41,747 bases of DNA from positions 253,137-294,883 of the forward strand of contig BFEA01000878.1 in assembly GCA_003427395.1 (NCBI GenBank). The letters are read 5' to 3'. This DNA comes from Chara braunii. Its lineage: Eukaryota > Streptophyta > Charophyceae > Charales > Characeae. Shown piece by piece: positions 29,643 to 40,503 of this stretch; the first letter of the stretch is position 1, and each line of letters starts with the position of its first letter. Under the pieces are notes generated by a model, which searched no databases, was not told where the DNA came from, and saw only the letters and a list, made by a program, of their open reading frames with translations. The position numbers and the translations under genes are program-made.

Positions 29643-30634
29643 AATATCAAACGTCTATCGAAGAAGGAGTAGACCTAGAAAACTTGGTGAACAAACTTCT
29701 TGACGGGCATAACGAACTGTTTAATTTAAAAAAGATTTTGGCAACAACCCCAAAACTCAGGGAGTTAGTCAAAGCAAAATTGGCAAGAAAAAGAGTGGCA
29801 ACGCTAAAATTGGGGGATTTGATTCCCAAAGAGGCGAACTGGACCGTCGCCGGGAGTAAAATGGATTGAAAGTCTGTGGGGACGGGATCTATTGAAGTCA
29901 ATATCAAAGGAAGGGGGTGCCCCGGGATGTTAGATACCGGAGCGGAAATGAATATTATGAATTCGGAGACAGCTGAAAGGTTGAGACTAGAAGTTGATAA
30001 GAGTGACTTCGGGTACCTTAATAGGGTCAATGGGAAATCAGGCTATATGGGTGTCGCCTTAAACGTCATTGTGGAAGTAGGGCGGATTAAGATGCGGTCC
30101 TGCTTCTATATCATGCCTAGTCTGGATCTTCTCATATTATTGGGAAGGTCCTTCCTATCTAGGTCAGAAGCAGTCCTCATAAAGAAACATGATGGAACTA
30201 TGTACGCCATATTGTGCGACCCGGTGTGTAGGAATTTCGAGGTACTCACATGTGCAAACACGGGACCCCACTGTTCAAAGAATCATCTCAATGCAAGGTC
30301 ATATACATTTGAAGAATCTGAGGACAGGAGAAGGGAATTAGAGTGGGGGTCGGGCGAGGAAGATGAGGATGAAGAAGATGAGGGACTGGTCCTAAGCTTG
30401 GCTAATATAGATCAAGCAATGTGCATGGTCTCAGCCTATGAGATGGCCGATCAAGAAGCCATCATGGCCTTGACTGACAAATTGGGCGAGTATCCAGAAA
30501 AAGGGAGAATGAAATTAATGTATAGGTCACCCCCGCGAGAGGGAAAAATGCTAGGACCATATGCCCAGTCAAGCGATCAACATTTTTTGGGGGCGGGCTC
30601 AAGCAAAGAGGCAAAAGGAGGTACAAGACAGTAG
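29643..30634 (+). CDS. Aspartic protease of element B
   Basis: A helical N-terminal part (LLDGHNELFNLKKI) is followed by one TGA near 29868 (MD*K, where element A has MDWK). The protease core is then fully open from 29876 to 30634. The catalytic motif LDTGAEMN is intact (Asp at 29933), and LILLGRSFLSRSE represents the C-terminal ILG-like motif. A Glu/Asp-rich tail follows. The frame ends at TAG 30632-30634. The reverse transcriptase continues in the -1 frame, overlapping this tail. Confidence 0.9.
30583..30589 (+). promoter_or_regulatory. Candidate -1 ribosomal frameshift site between protease and RT
   Basis: T TTT TTG, a canonical X-XXY-YYZ slippery heptamer, lies in exact protease-frame phase (codons TTT 30584, TTG 30587), 14 codons before the protease stop. 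The -1 frame is open from here into RT (LKQRGKRRYKTVDKK, matching LKQGSQRQYKTVDKK in element A). No strong downstream pseudoknot was identified by eye. Confidence 0.55.
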
Positions 30635-31560
30635 ATAAGAAAAGTCATCCGGTCCCTGTACTAGTAACACACGTACAAAGTGTGTATTATGAGCAAGAGA
30701 GAGACTTGATAAGACAACTGAAAGAAAAATGAGATGAAGAGGCATGTCGTATCAATGAGGAGACGGAAAAAAACCCGATTATCGTAAAAATCGGGTTTCT
30801 AACTGAGCAAGAAATGACATTGGTGATAGAATTAATGAGGGAGAAATATTGTGCCTATTCCTTTAATGATGATCAGAGAGGGAGGTTAGATGTGGACAAG
30901 GTAGCGATGATCAGGATCCATACGGTCCCGCATCAGCCTTGGAATGTTAGAGGAGCCAGGTACCCGAATCCTGATGATCAGAGGAGAATGGTGGAGTATC
31001 TCGATGGGAAGATTGACTCACACGTGGCAGGGTTTTCTAGTGGGCCATATGCTTCATCATAGTTCTGCTTTATTAAGCCAAATGAGGTGCTCAGATGGGT
31101 GCAAGACTTGCAAAGATTAAATGTCGTGACTGTTAGGGATGCTGGAGGGCTCCCTAACGCTGATCAGCTCTCCGAAGCATGTGCTGGAAGGTATATTATT
31201 TCTCTTATAGGCCTCTACTACGGCTATGACCAATTCCCTGTCTACCCGACGGATAAGCCAATAACTGCAATGCATACTCCTAGGGGACTGATCCACATGA
31301 ATGTATCACCTCAAGAGTGGACCAATGCGGTAGCCATGGTTCAGAGGAGAATTATCAAAGTTATGCAACCGATTAGTCCATAAATCACAGAACCCTATAT
31401 CGATGATCTAGCGGTGAAGAGACCAATGATAAAAGATGAACAAGAGGTTACACATGGGATTCGAAAGTTCGTGTAGGATCATGTCAATGATCTCAGGAAG
31501 GTGCTCGATCTCCTGCAGTAGCACAACCTCACGGCAAGTGGCGCTAAATCCAGACATTGC
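30590..31560 (+). pseudogene. Reverse transcriptase of element B
   Basis: In the -1 frame relative to protease. It has fingers (GRLDVDKVAMIRIHTV, LRWVQDLQRLNVVTV) and palm motif A as ISLIGLYYGYDQF, in which the catalytic Asp is Gly, so polymerase activity should be lost. Motif C YIDD (31396-31407) is intact. Stops: TGA near 30730, TAG near 31060 (Trp in A), TAA 31381, TAG near 31474 (Trp in A) and TAG near 31519. The frame itself has no indel. Confidence 0.9.
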
Positions 31561-32346
31561 ATGAGAGAGACGACCATTCTAGGGTTTGTGTATCATGAGC
31601 AAGGTCGCCGTCCGGATATCAAGAAAACAAACAAAATTCTTGAGTGGCCGACACTATTCAAGAATATAGGAGAAATGAGGTGTTTTCTTGGGACATGTGG
31701 GTTGTGGAGGATATTCATCAAAGGGTTTGCAGCAAAGACTGAGCACGTAAGAAAATTGGTAAGGAAGAATCAAGAATGGGAATGGGGAGAGAAGCAGGAG
31801 CAGGTGGTGAGGGACTTAAAGAAAGAATTTGAAGAAGGAGGTCTGATACTGGGGGTTTCGGACGACAAGGCGATCTTAGAACGCCCCTTCATAATAGAAA
31901 CTGATGCCGGACCCACTGCCTTGGGAGAAGTCTTGATACAGGCGGATCAAGAGGGTAAGGAAATACCATTACGCTTTGAGAGTCGAACTCTCAATTCAAC
32001 GGAAAGGAATTACTCCCAATTCAAGAAGGAGGCCTTGACAGTACTACACTGCCTTCAGATCTTCAGACATTATCTCTTTGGGAGAAGATTCAGTTTAAGA
32101 GTAGATCCGACGGCCCTCATGTATTCCCTTAGGAACTTCTCTCCTGCTGATCCTACAGTTGTCAGATGACTCACCTACATCTGGATGTTTGATTTTCAGT
32201 TGGAGCGCATTCCGGAGAACAAGAACAGAGCAGATGGATTGAGCAGGATAGAATGGGAGAAACCTGGAGAAGCTAAGGAAGAGACACCGCCAGTAGACAG
32301 GTTTTTGGAAGAGGATGACATGTAACTTCACGTCAATGCGTGGGCC
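31561..32346 (+). pseudogene. RNase H region of element B
   Basis: It begins with the RT connection (FLGTCGLWRIF). RNase H keeps all four acidic positions visible: Asp in IETDAGPTALGEVL, Glu in FKKEALTVL, Asp in LRVDPTALMYSL and Asp in NRADGLSR. It is interrupted by TGA at 32167 (Trp in element A) and TAA near 32322. Confidence 0.88.
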
Positions 32347-34027
32347 TTGAGAGTCGAGGATGATGGGGTGCGAGAGGGAAGACCTATGTGGTTCGCACCG
32401 GCGACCTTTGTGAAGGATGAAAGGTTAGTATTAAAGTCTTTCGTCGAAGAGGACCCGTGGGGAGAAAGGAATGGGGAATGGATGGCAGAGTTAGCCTTGG
32501 CTGAGAGTTACAGATTGACGGAGGAACCAGTCACAATTGACGCAGGAACAGGGCAGATGGATCGGCATTTATTAACGGTAGGGAGAGTGCATTACCTTGT
32601 GAACTCCCTCCTACAAGTTCGGAACGAAGAAGAAAGAAGGTCGGTAAAGGCGGATGAGATTATATTAGGAGATGACTACGAATTTGATGAGGAAATGGAG
32701 GGAGAGGAATTTGCGCAAGGTGAAATTTCAGAAGATTTCCGAGAAGAAGAGTACGATGGGTTCCATCTGGAAATGGGGCTTCTTCTCTCGGGCGACAGGC
32801 AAGAAAGAGAAGTAGGTGAGAAAACTCTCCGCATAAGGGACCATTATGTGGTAAGGGATGATCATCTCTTCATCAGGGATAAAAGAGGACCGCCTATGAG
32901 AGTTATCTGTGGTAGGAATCGACAAATTTATGTCATAGCTGCCCTCCACGACGGGTCTGTTGGAGGTCACAAGGGTTTTGCTGCTACCCTAAAGAAAGTG
33001 ACTGAACTCTACTTTTGGGAAGGCATGTACGGGATGGTTAGAAAGTAATGTGAATCATGCGTGCCGTGTAAGGTCAGATCGCCGATCAGGTATAAAGAAC
33101 CTCTTCACCCGAGGTATATCAAGGAAGCGGGGGTTGTTGTCCACTTGAATTTGTTAGCAATGTCGTTGGGACTTGGTGGGTACAACTACATCTTTGATGC
33201 TAGAGACAACCTCACAGGATTTGTTGATGGAAAGGTCATCCGGACCAAGACTGGGGCGGTCTTGGCCGAATGCATCAAAGAATATTACCTCCGTTATCCT
33301 TTCGTGGTGGAATTCGCGATGGACAAAGGGTTGGAATTCACATATGGGGAAGTTAAAGAGTTACTGGACGACCTCGGAGTAATCGCACAGTACACCACCA
33401 GAGCACATCCTCAGGCTAACGCACCGGTAGAGAGAGGGCACATTACCATCACCAACTTACTGGCAAAATGGACAGCGGAAAAACCAAACTTGTGGTCTAA
33501 GTTCCTACGGACAGTATTCTTCGTCGAAAACATCATGGTCAGGAGAACCACGGGGTATGCTCCTGCGACCTTAATGGTATGGGAGACACACCACCTTTCC
33601 AATAGAAAGCTTCCTGAAAACCTGGCGGAGACAGGACCTTGAAAACGACCTGCCACTTGAAGAGTTACTCGACATCCGAGCCAGACAGGTCAGTGTCACA
33701 GAGGAAAGGGTTCAAGAAGTAGTCGCGAAAGTGGCTGACAGTCGGGGAAAAGACAAGGAAATATGAGACAGGTTTCCTCGCGTACGAACTGAACCATTAG
33801 CAATCGGGGACATAGTACTGTTGTATGACTTATCCCTGAAGAAACAATGGTCAAGGAAGTTGGATAAGAGATGGCTGGGACCGTATAAAGTTCGACGTCA
33901 GGGGAGTCATGGGGCGTATGAGCTTGAGGCAATGGATGAAACACTAAGGCGAGACTGGGTATCCGGATCAAGGTTGAAGAAGTTCAGGACAAGAGATGAG
34001 GTGAGAAGTCAATTCAATCCTCCTTAA
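32347..34027 (+). pseudogene. Linker and integrase of element B
   Basis: About 160 codons of acidic linker precede the integrase. The zinc-binding region is complete by sequence (LHDGSVGGHKG and CESCVPC), with a TAA just before the first Cys at about 33046. In the core the first catalytic Asp is Asn (VVHLNLL; element A has VVHLDLL). The second Asp (AMDKGLEF) and the Glu (NAPVERGH) are present. A one-base frameshift near 33575 separates the core from the C-terminal part, which has a TGA near 33764 and a GPY/F motif (WLGPYKV) followed by SGSRLKKF. No chromodomain follows. Confidence 0.9.
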
Positions 34028-34099
34028 AACCTCTTTTGATTGCATCATTTGCGAACCTGATATTGTTACCCGACTGCTGACACACTGTTGCACCTGCAA

Positions 34100-34127
34100 C
34101 TTTCCTCGTCATTTTCCTGTGTGCAGG
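34100..34127 (+). promoter_or_regulatory. Candidate 3' splice site before ORF3 of element B
   Basis: A pyrimidine-rich run (TTTCCTCGTCATTTTCCTG) ends in TGTGCAG|G with the AG at 34125-34126, 26 nt before the ORF3 ATG. A CTGAC branch-point-like word lies upstream. The equivalent site in element A is almost the same in sequence and position. Confidence 0.55.
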
Positions 34128-34151
34128 CTTAATCTTGTAAAAGGAGCGGCA

Positions 34152-36313
34152 ATGACGCGGAAGGGAAGGGTAACGGGGCCTTCCAAGCCAGCTTCTGGCA
34201 GGGACTGACGACAAAGATTATGGCGTGTAACCAGGGACGCAGATGGAATGCCGATCTACAAGAAGGGGGACAATTTAAGGTTGTTCCTGAGGGAGTTCGA
34301 GGATTACGCGTTTAGGAGGGAATGGGACACCTCAACTATGTTGTACAAAGTAAATAGTGGGGGGGAGTGTCAATTAAAGATTGAAGAGATTACCGCCGAC
34401 TGTCTGGGATGGATGACTTTCAAGACTTAGATGTGGGCTGAATATGGGGACTTGAGGAGAGACGAGATCGAGGATGATATCATCTTCGATGAAACCAATG
34501 TGAAGGATTTTGAGGACAGCCTCACTCTGTGTGCTGAAAAGAAAGGGTGGAAAGAAGAAGAGAAGCTGGAACAGGTGATGGCAAGAGTGGACCCCAGGGA
34601 ATATGAAAGTATGAAGAAGGTCAAGGAGGAGTCAAATACCTGGGGAGGGTTTGTTGTCAAATTTAGAAGAATCTACACCTTGGCCGTACAAAGACAAAAG
34701 AAAAGACAGTTACTTCAGGAGCAAGGATTGTGGATAGAGAGAAGAGGAGACAAGCTGGAAACTCGACAGGAGATTGATGAGGATGATGTACCCCTAAGAC
34801 ATGTGCTTGACAGATGAGAACAACAGTTCAGAAGGAAAATGAAACAGCAAGCAAGACTGCAAGAGTGCACGAGAAGAGAAGAAACAGAGAGAAGAAGCAG
34901 AACGAGGAAGAAGAAGAGGGAAAGAGGGAACAAAACATGATGAGGAAAGAAGAAAGGAAGAAGGAAGTGGAGGTTGTAGCAAAAGAGAAAGAAAGCACAG
35001 AAGAGAAGAAGGAGAAGGAAGAAGAGGGAGAGAATGGACTTGAGGTGATAAGTGGAGAAGAAGGAAAGAAGAAAGTGGAGGAGATCGCAAAAGAGGAAGA
35101 GGACACAAAGGAAAAGGAAAAGAAGGAAGAGGAGAGGAATCAAGCTGAGAGAGAGACTGGGATGACAGTAGCTGAGAATCCTCGCCAGGAACCCGGATCG
35201 AGGAAATGACCAAGGAAGAGAGAGAAAAGAGAGAGAAAGAAAATAAAGAATGGAGGGACAGAATGATTGCATCAATGAAGGAAGGTGAGTTATCTGCAGA
35301 TGCCCCTTGGAGTGAGAAGATCGAGAGGATCTTATTGATTGAATCAATCAGGGGCTCTAAGCTACGGCTCGACTTGGACAAGCTGATCCGGCTGCATGAG
35401 CTGCTTCGGGATGACTGTAAGTGGCTCCTTGAAGGAGGAGCTGAGGTAACCGAGAAATTGGAGGGAACAGGAATAAGTCACAGAGGGAATGACGAGGATT
35501 AAAAGGTGGAGGCTTCGATTAGAGAACTCCAAGAAAGGGTAAAAGAGCACTCAGGGAGTAGCGAGTCATTGAGAAAGAGGGAAGAAAACAGGGATGCACA
35601 GGTGGAAAGAATGAAAAAAGAGGTGGAGAGCATGAAGGCTGAAATGAGCAGAATGGATGGGGAACGAAAGAAATTAAAGCAGCAAGTGGAATCATTGAGT
35701 GTCGCCTTGAGCAACAAAGACAAGAAGGTAGAAAAGGAGAAGATTGGGCGAGAAAAGTTGGAGAAAGAAGTTGGCAAGTTGGAAGGGAGAGTCAGTAAGC
35801 AGAAAAAAAAGATGAAAGTTCTCAAAAAGGCTAGTCAAGGAGAAGCAGAGGCACCTACAAAAGTTGTTGAGTGGAACGACGAAATGAGATTTGAGATCAG
35901 AAGTGTTACAATGACACTTCATGCACCAGGACAAGGCTCAGGAAGAGCAAGCAGAGAAGTATTGGGACAAAAAGGGTAAAACAATGATCAACCTACTGCC
36001 ATTCCAACTTCTGCTACCCAAAAGGTTGATGACATCTGACGATGTCACAAAGCCTTCCAATGAAGGCGAATCAGGAGATAGTAAAAAAAGACCTTGTTCT
36101 GAGATGGTGGAAGCAGGTGGAGAGAAGGAGGCAACGATTCTATGTCATTCTGCCAAAAAGCCAAGCAGTGAGGGCAGAAAGTTGTGTTGGTATTCCATGA
36201 AAGGGACGCATCTGAGGGAAGAGTGTCCAGGATTTAAGTTTGATGAGGGAAGGGGATTGGTAACGTTGGATGAGAACAAGGATCCATCTTTCATTTTTTT
36301 TTTTCTCTTTTAG
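34152..36313 (+). pseudogene. ORF3 of element B: Gag-like, coiled coil, degenerate CCHC
   Basis: It starts at ATG 34152 (MTRKGRVTGPSKPASG), like the ORF3 start of A. A Gag/capsid-like part follows (YKKGDNLRLFLREFEDYAF, then VMARVDPREYESMKKV). Next are a very Glu/Lys-rich region and a clear coiled coil at about 35540-35830 (heptad-like ERMKKEVESMKAEMSRM and later). Near the end is CWYSMKGTHLREEC at 36185-36226, a CCHC knuckle whose second Cys is Ser. Stops occur near 34207, 34428 and 34816, and frames change near 34820, 35200 and 35920. It is the counterpart of ORF3 in element A. Confidence 0.75.
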
Positions 36314-37740
36314 GAGGAAGGTCGTTTCTTTTACCTTGTTTTCCTTCTCTTGAGTCATATTTAATTAATTTTATTTATGGGGTATGTCGGCGAGAGACAC
36401 TTTCACTTTCACAACTGAGTTGGTCCAGTGTCTGATCTTGTTTTGATGGAATGTGTATCTTTGAAGTCTGTACGAACTGTAGTATCAAGTCTTGAACTAG
36501 GATGCTCACAAAAGCGCCTAAGTGTTCAAGAAAGATAAAGTGAAATGTGATATGTACGGTCTGAATGTGCTTTGACATTGTTGATCATTCTTCCATGTTT
36601 TGTCTTATGCTGTTATTGTTGAGAAAAACCCTAAAAAAAAGGGTGTGAGAAAGATAAAAACTTTGATTCATTTGAAACCCTGCGAGACAGGGGAATGTAT
36701 GAATGAAATGATTGTTCTTTTTTCTGCCTTCTGACAAGACAAGGTGTCAAACAAATACTTTTATTCCTTTTCTTATGGATATTTGGTTGGCTTTTGCTGT
36801 TGGTTGAAGATCCCTGAGACGTGTGTCCGTCCAGACTGTGATTGAGGTTTGGGCAACACGACCCCTAAGTGGCTCTGACGATGCCCCTCGTTCAGCCACA
36901 TATGACAATCATGATATATCATTTTTATTGGTTAAATTTTCTTTATATATTTTCAAAGAGGTTCATTCATCCAAACTGACGAAGGGATTCTTTGATCAAA
37001 TTGTTTTTATATATAATAATCATCGTTCATCCACTCTAGGTGGTCAGTCTGAGGGACTTGAAATTACCAAGCCTATGGTGAAAAATTGGCATCATTGGGA
37101 CGTAACTCCCAGCGTGGGCTGCTGACCAAGTATTACCAAGCAGCGGACCTTCCGATTACGGCCTAGGACCGAAACCTGATAGGGGGTCTCCTTAATGATG
37201 GAATTGGTTCAAGTAGATATTGGCGGGATCAAGAGTCAGGTCTAGAATGATAAGAGATTTTTACCCGATATTGTGTAACCAATACGGGAACCATCGCTAA
37301 AAATAACAAACGCGGTGAGCCGCAGTTTCGGTCTGATCAACTGGTTGTGGTGGGCTGAGGCCAAGGTCGCCAACCCCTCGCATTAGACTTCGGGTGAGAC
37401 AGTAAAATTTGACCTAGGTCAAGACCCACGTCCAAAGAGTGGGATTCGATTTTGATTCCTAACTCCTCGGACACCCAACGAGATCCTGGCAAATAAAGTC
37501 TAAAGTTGGGAGGAGGAGCTGTCATAATCTTTCTTGGCTTCCTCCGCAGTTGTAGTACAGATCCAATATGCCCTCTTGGGTTTATATGGAATAATCTTCT
37601 GTTGGGAATTGTCATTTTTGGATATGTGGGAGACCCAGGTTAAAATTCTGGCAGCATGGACGCACCAAGGAAGACAGTGAGGGTCTCCAAACCGCAACTT
37701 CATCCAGGAAATCGAATTTTGACAACTTGTCAAGTCAAAA
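36314..37740. other. Unassigned stretch after element B
   Basis: AT-richer DNA, perhaps 3' UTR of element B at its start. No match to the 5' LTR at 22885-23796 and no gene recognised. Contains a small CCCT...AGGG hairpin near 36630. Confidence 0.4.
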
Positions 37741-37768
37741 GGCCTTTGTTTGCATCTAGTTTTCCCAC

Positions 37769-38700
37769 CGACGGGGACGTCGCTTAATGGGGTCTGGGAA
37801 AACTGGCGAAGCTGATACCCTTACAAGGGTATCCGCTCATGATTTTGTAGTCGACACAACGTCAACATCAACAGACAAGCTGGAAACAACTAAAAACGGA
37901 AAATGAGGCAAAACCCTCGACTGCTAAGGTCGATAAGGTTTTGCAAGCGCAAGCGCCGAAACACGGCGCACACGAACTAGAGTCGATGGTTAATTTTTTT
38001 TTCGAATGCTCGCCTACCTTGTTATGGCGAACGCAGAGACGGTAAAGATTAGTGCATTAGACATTTGAATGATCACGCGCATCACTGAAAGAGGATTACT
38101 AAGTTAAACCTCCGACCGTAAAGGTCGGAAGGTTAGTTTAGCGGGAAGGGTCGGGCAAACGAGCGACGACGATTCTTCCCCAAGTTTATCGACGGCTAGG
38201 TGGGTATGGTGACGACAAAAGGATCAAGTCAACAAAGCGGTCAGGCTACTTTGCTGTGGATTAAGACGTGGGTCGAGATTACTAAATGCACCAACCATAC
38301 GGTTGGGGCAACTAGTAAGGTAACCAGTCTGCCGTAGTAGGCTACGACAGTAGCAAAACCCTAGATCTACTCCTAGGAGAAACTATAGGCCGGGCGTCGG
38401 CCAAGGGGGAAGAGGGCCGCACTACACTTATACTGGGTAAGCGCTTAGTATAACTGTACTAGGAGCTAGTCCAATAGGTACGAATGCAGACTGACATACC
38501 AGAGGTGCATGGATCGAATCCGCCGGACCACGGACTAACTCCTTTTTGGTAAGAGGTTGAATTTTGCCCGATCGTTATTTCGGCCGTATTCGGATAGGTG
38601 GGATTCGAACTCGCGATCTATAGGTTAGAAGTAGTTGGGGCTGGAAAGATTTAGGCTCCTGCACGTGCCAGGAACCCGACAGGTGCACGTACAGGGAGCA
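37769..38700. repeat. Hairpin-rich tract
   Basis: At least seven short inverted repeats with different stems occur within 930 bp: CGACG/CGTCG (37769-37782), the P1 palindrome (37811-37836), AAACC...CGAC/GTCG...GGTTT (about 37911-37942), GCGCCG/CGGCGC (about 37952), AACCTCCGACC/GGTCGGAAGGTT (about 38106), CCAACC/GGTTGG (about 38289), CTGCCGTAG/CTACGACAG (about 38329), and a long imperfect one around ACGTGC/GCACGT (about 38655-38700). No coding capacity. Two T-arm-like words (ATCGAATCC near 38513, GATTCGAAC near 38602) suggest tRNA-derived debris but no cloverleaf. Confidence 0.7.
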
Positions 38701-38955
38701 ACGAACGGAGTTCGGTTAGAGTTTCTTTAATTTTCTTTTTCTGAGATATATTAAATTCGTTATTTTCTTTTTCTGTATCTTACCTAAGTTCTGAGAAAGA
38801 TTCGTGGGTAGTTGCGAGAAGGAAACCAAACATACACTTACCTGAAACCTCGGGGGCACGCAGCAACTATCTTCAACCACTTTTCACCTGTATACTAATC
38901 ACTAACACGGTTAGATTAATCTATAATGAATATTTGAGATGTATATCGGTTATTA
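38701..38955. other. Unassigned spacer
   Basis: AT-rich, no gene seen. It holds a minus-strand CAGGTAAGTG word near 38835-38845. Confidence 0.4.
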
Positions 38956-38958
38956 TTG

Positions 38959-38963
38959 TTATG

Positions 38964-39006
<43 letters not shown>
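38959..39006. repeat. (TTA)n microsatellite
   Basis: About 15 nearly perfect TTA units. Similar TTA/ATT runs occur at about 40629-40651 and 41224-41295. Confidence 0.95.
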
Positions 39007-39008
<2 letters not shown>

Positions 39009-39710
39009 ACCGAGTAAATGAATCTGCCCTGGCTAAAGAGGCAGATCCTTCAAACTGAGAGGCGGGGACGAGCACGACCGAGGCATGCGGGTACTGACGG
39101 GAAATGAGCCAGAAAAGGACCACGATGCACGACAGAGACAGGCAAAAGCAAAGCGCAGCCGTGGGCGCCGAAAGCAAAATGCGGGAACAGTAGGTGCTAG
39201 CGCAGACAGTCGTAGACGAGTAAACAGGCTCAAGCTAGGATACGGCCGTAAGTAAGTAGGCCAGCGCACTCAAGAGGAGCGAGCAAGCGTGCGAGAGTGC
39301 GGACAAGCAAGAGGGAAGAGCAAGAAGAGAGGCACGTGAGAGCAAGGACGAGGAGCACAGCACAACCTGTGAGAGAGAAGAACGGGGCGTCCAGAAAGAA
39401 GAAGAGGGAGACGGATAAGAAGAAGGAGGAGAGAAAGAAGAGCAGAGGAAGGGAGTGCACTTACCTGTCTGGGTGCTCTCATTCCGTGAAAGGGGGGGGG
39501 GTCGCGGTTTTATCATAGATGTTGACTTCGTGATCATACTCACGACCGGAGCTGACCAGTGTCGCAAAGGGACGAAGACCACTGAGGCGACGACGAAGGA
39601 GCGGGAGGAAGAGAACTAGTAAGTCTTTAACTTAACGACCACCCGTAACGCTACCTTCGCCAACAGGAAGAGCAAAATTGTGTGTATCCCCCGCTAGAAC
39701 TGCCACTTGC
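39007..39710. other. Unassigned stretch, purine-rich on the plus strand
   Basis: Strongly A/G-biased around 39260-39460, which yields Ser/Leu/Pro-rich minus-strand frames that are not convincing proteins. A CAGGTAAGTG word sits on the minus strand near 39467. Confidence 0.4.
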
Positions 39711-39714
39711 GCTA

Positions 39715-39752
39715 CGTGTGTATGTGTGTGTGTGTGTGAGAGAGAGAGAGAA
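39715..39752. repeat. (GT)n(GA)n compound microsatellite
   Basis: A TGTGTG run passes directly into a GAGAGA run. Another GA run is at 40776-40803 and more at 41640-41680. Confidence 0.95.
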
Positions 39753-39979
39753 GGAGAGGCGAGGGGGAGATGCTTACCGGATGATACCGTCGGCAACGAC
39801 GACGGCCATGGCATGGGATTCGGGATTTCGTACCTATGATCCCACTGCATATGCTTTCGATTTATTTCCATCTCGAGGGAGAAAGGCGAGTCTCATTGTG
39901 AATGATCGATGAAAGTTTTTGCAGCGTGGTACGAAGCACGAATCAGCTCTCTCTGATGACGACAACGACGGGGAGAGAG

Positions 39980-40500
39980 AATAGGTAGGTCTCCGATCTC
40001 GCGACTTACCTCATGACACGATCTCACGACTTACCTCATGGCACTTCCACCAGCAAAGCCGAATGCACTTACCGCTAGAACATGGAAATATACATCGCCA
40101 CATTTGTGTGTTTAGTTGCACATGTGTTTGTGTGGGTACGTATGTGAGTATGTGCACGTATGTGAATATGTGTGTATGCCAACCTTGTGACCGACCTCAC
40201 GCTACTTCCATCTATAGGATGAGCGAATTCGAATGAATCTACTGCATGCGCGACGGACCTCACGCTGCTTCGAACCATAGATGAGCAAACTCGACCGAAT
40301 CTATCGCGAGGACAGGGAAAAATACACTACTATGTGTATATGTGTGTATGTATGTGTGTGAATGTGCGAGTGTCTATATATGTAGAGTCGAACAACGATC
40401 TCATGATACATTCATCATTGGGATGAGCTCAAGGGAATGAATCTTCCACCAGAACATGAGAAATATACGCTATTACGAGTGTGTGTGTAAAGAGAGGGAA
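39980..40500. repeat. Degenerate tandem repeat with GT-rich tails, about three units
   Basis: Units near 39990-40180, 40187-40380 and 40389-40500 share an order: a CTCAYGAYAC/CTCACGCTRCTTC word, GATGAGC with a GAAT-AATCT word, CYAGAACATGRAAATATAC, then a GT-rich run of variable length. A 26-bp direct repeat (GACTTACCTCATG twice) sits at about 40009-40040. No coding capacity is inferred. Confidence 0.7.
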
Positions 40501-40503
40501 AAA

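Larger units (their letters stand above)
22885..36313 (+). mobile_element. Element B: large Ty3/gypsy-type LTR retrotransposon, decayed, 3' LTR not found
   Basis: Order: 5' LTR, tRNA-Asp PBS, leader ORF, three tandem copies of an unknown domain, Gag (CCHC), protease, RT, RNase H, integrase and ORF3 with a degenerate CCHC. Protease to integrase is collinear with element A. The pol frame is kept without indel from 30587 to about 33573 but is interrupted by eight stops. RT motif A and integrase catalytic residues are mutated. At over 13 kb without a 3' LTR it is unusually long. The end given is the end of ORF3. Confidence 0.9.

Noticed and set aside
34715-35381. Long Ser/Leu-rich minus-strand frames
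   Set aside because: They are the reverse complement of the Glu/Lys-rich part of ORF3 of element B.
36624-36645. Telomere-like repeat (AACCCTAAA)
   Set aside because: A single copy inside a small hairpin, with no tandem array.
38500-38625. tRNA gene
   Set aside because: Two T-arm-like words (ATCGAATCC, GATTCGAAC) are present but the stems do not pair and no acceptor, D or anticodon arm could be built.
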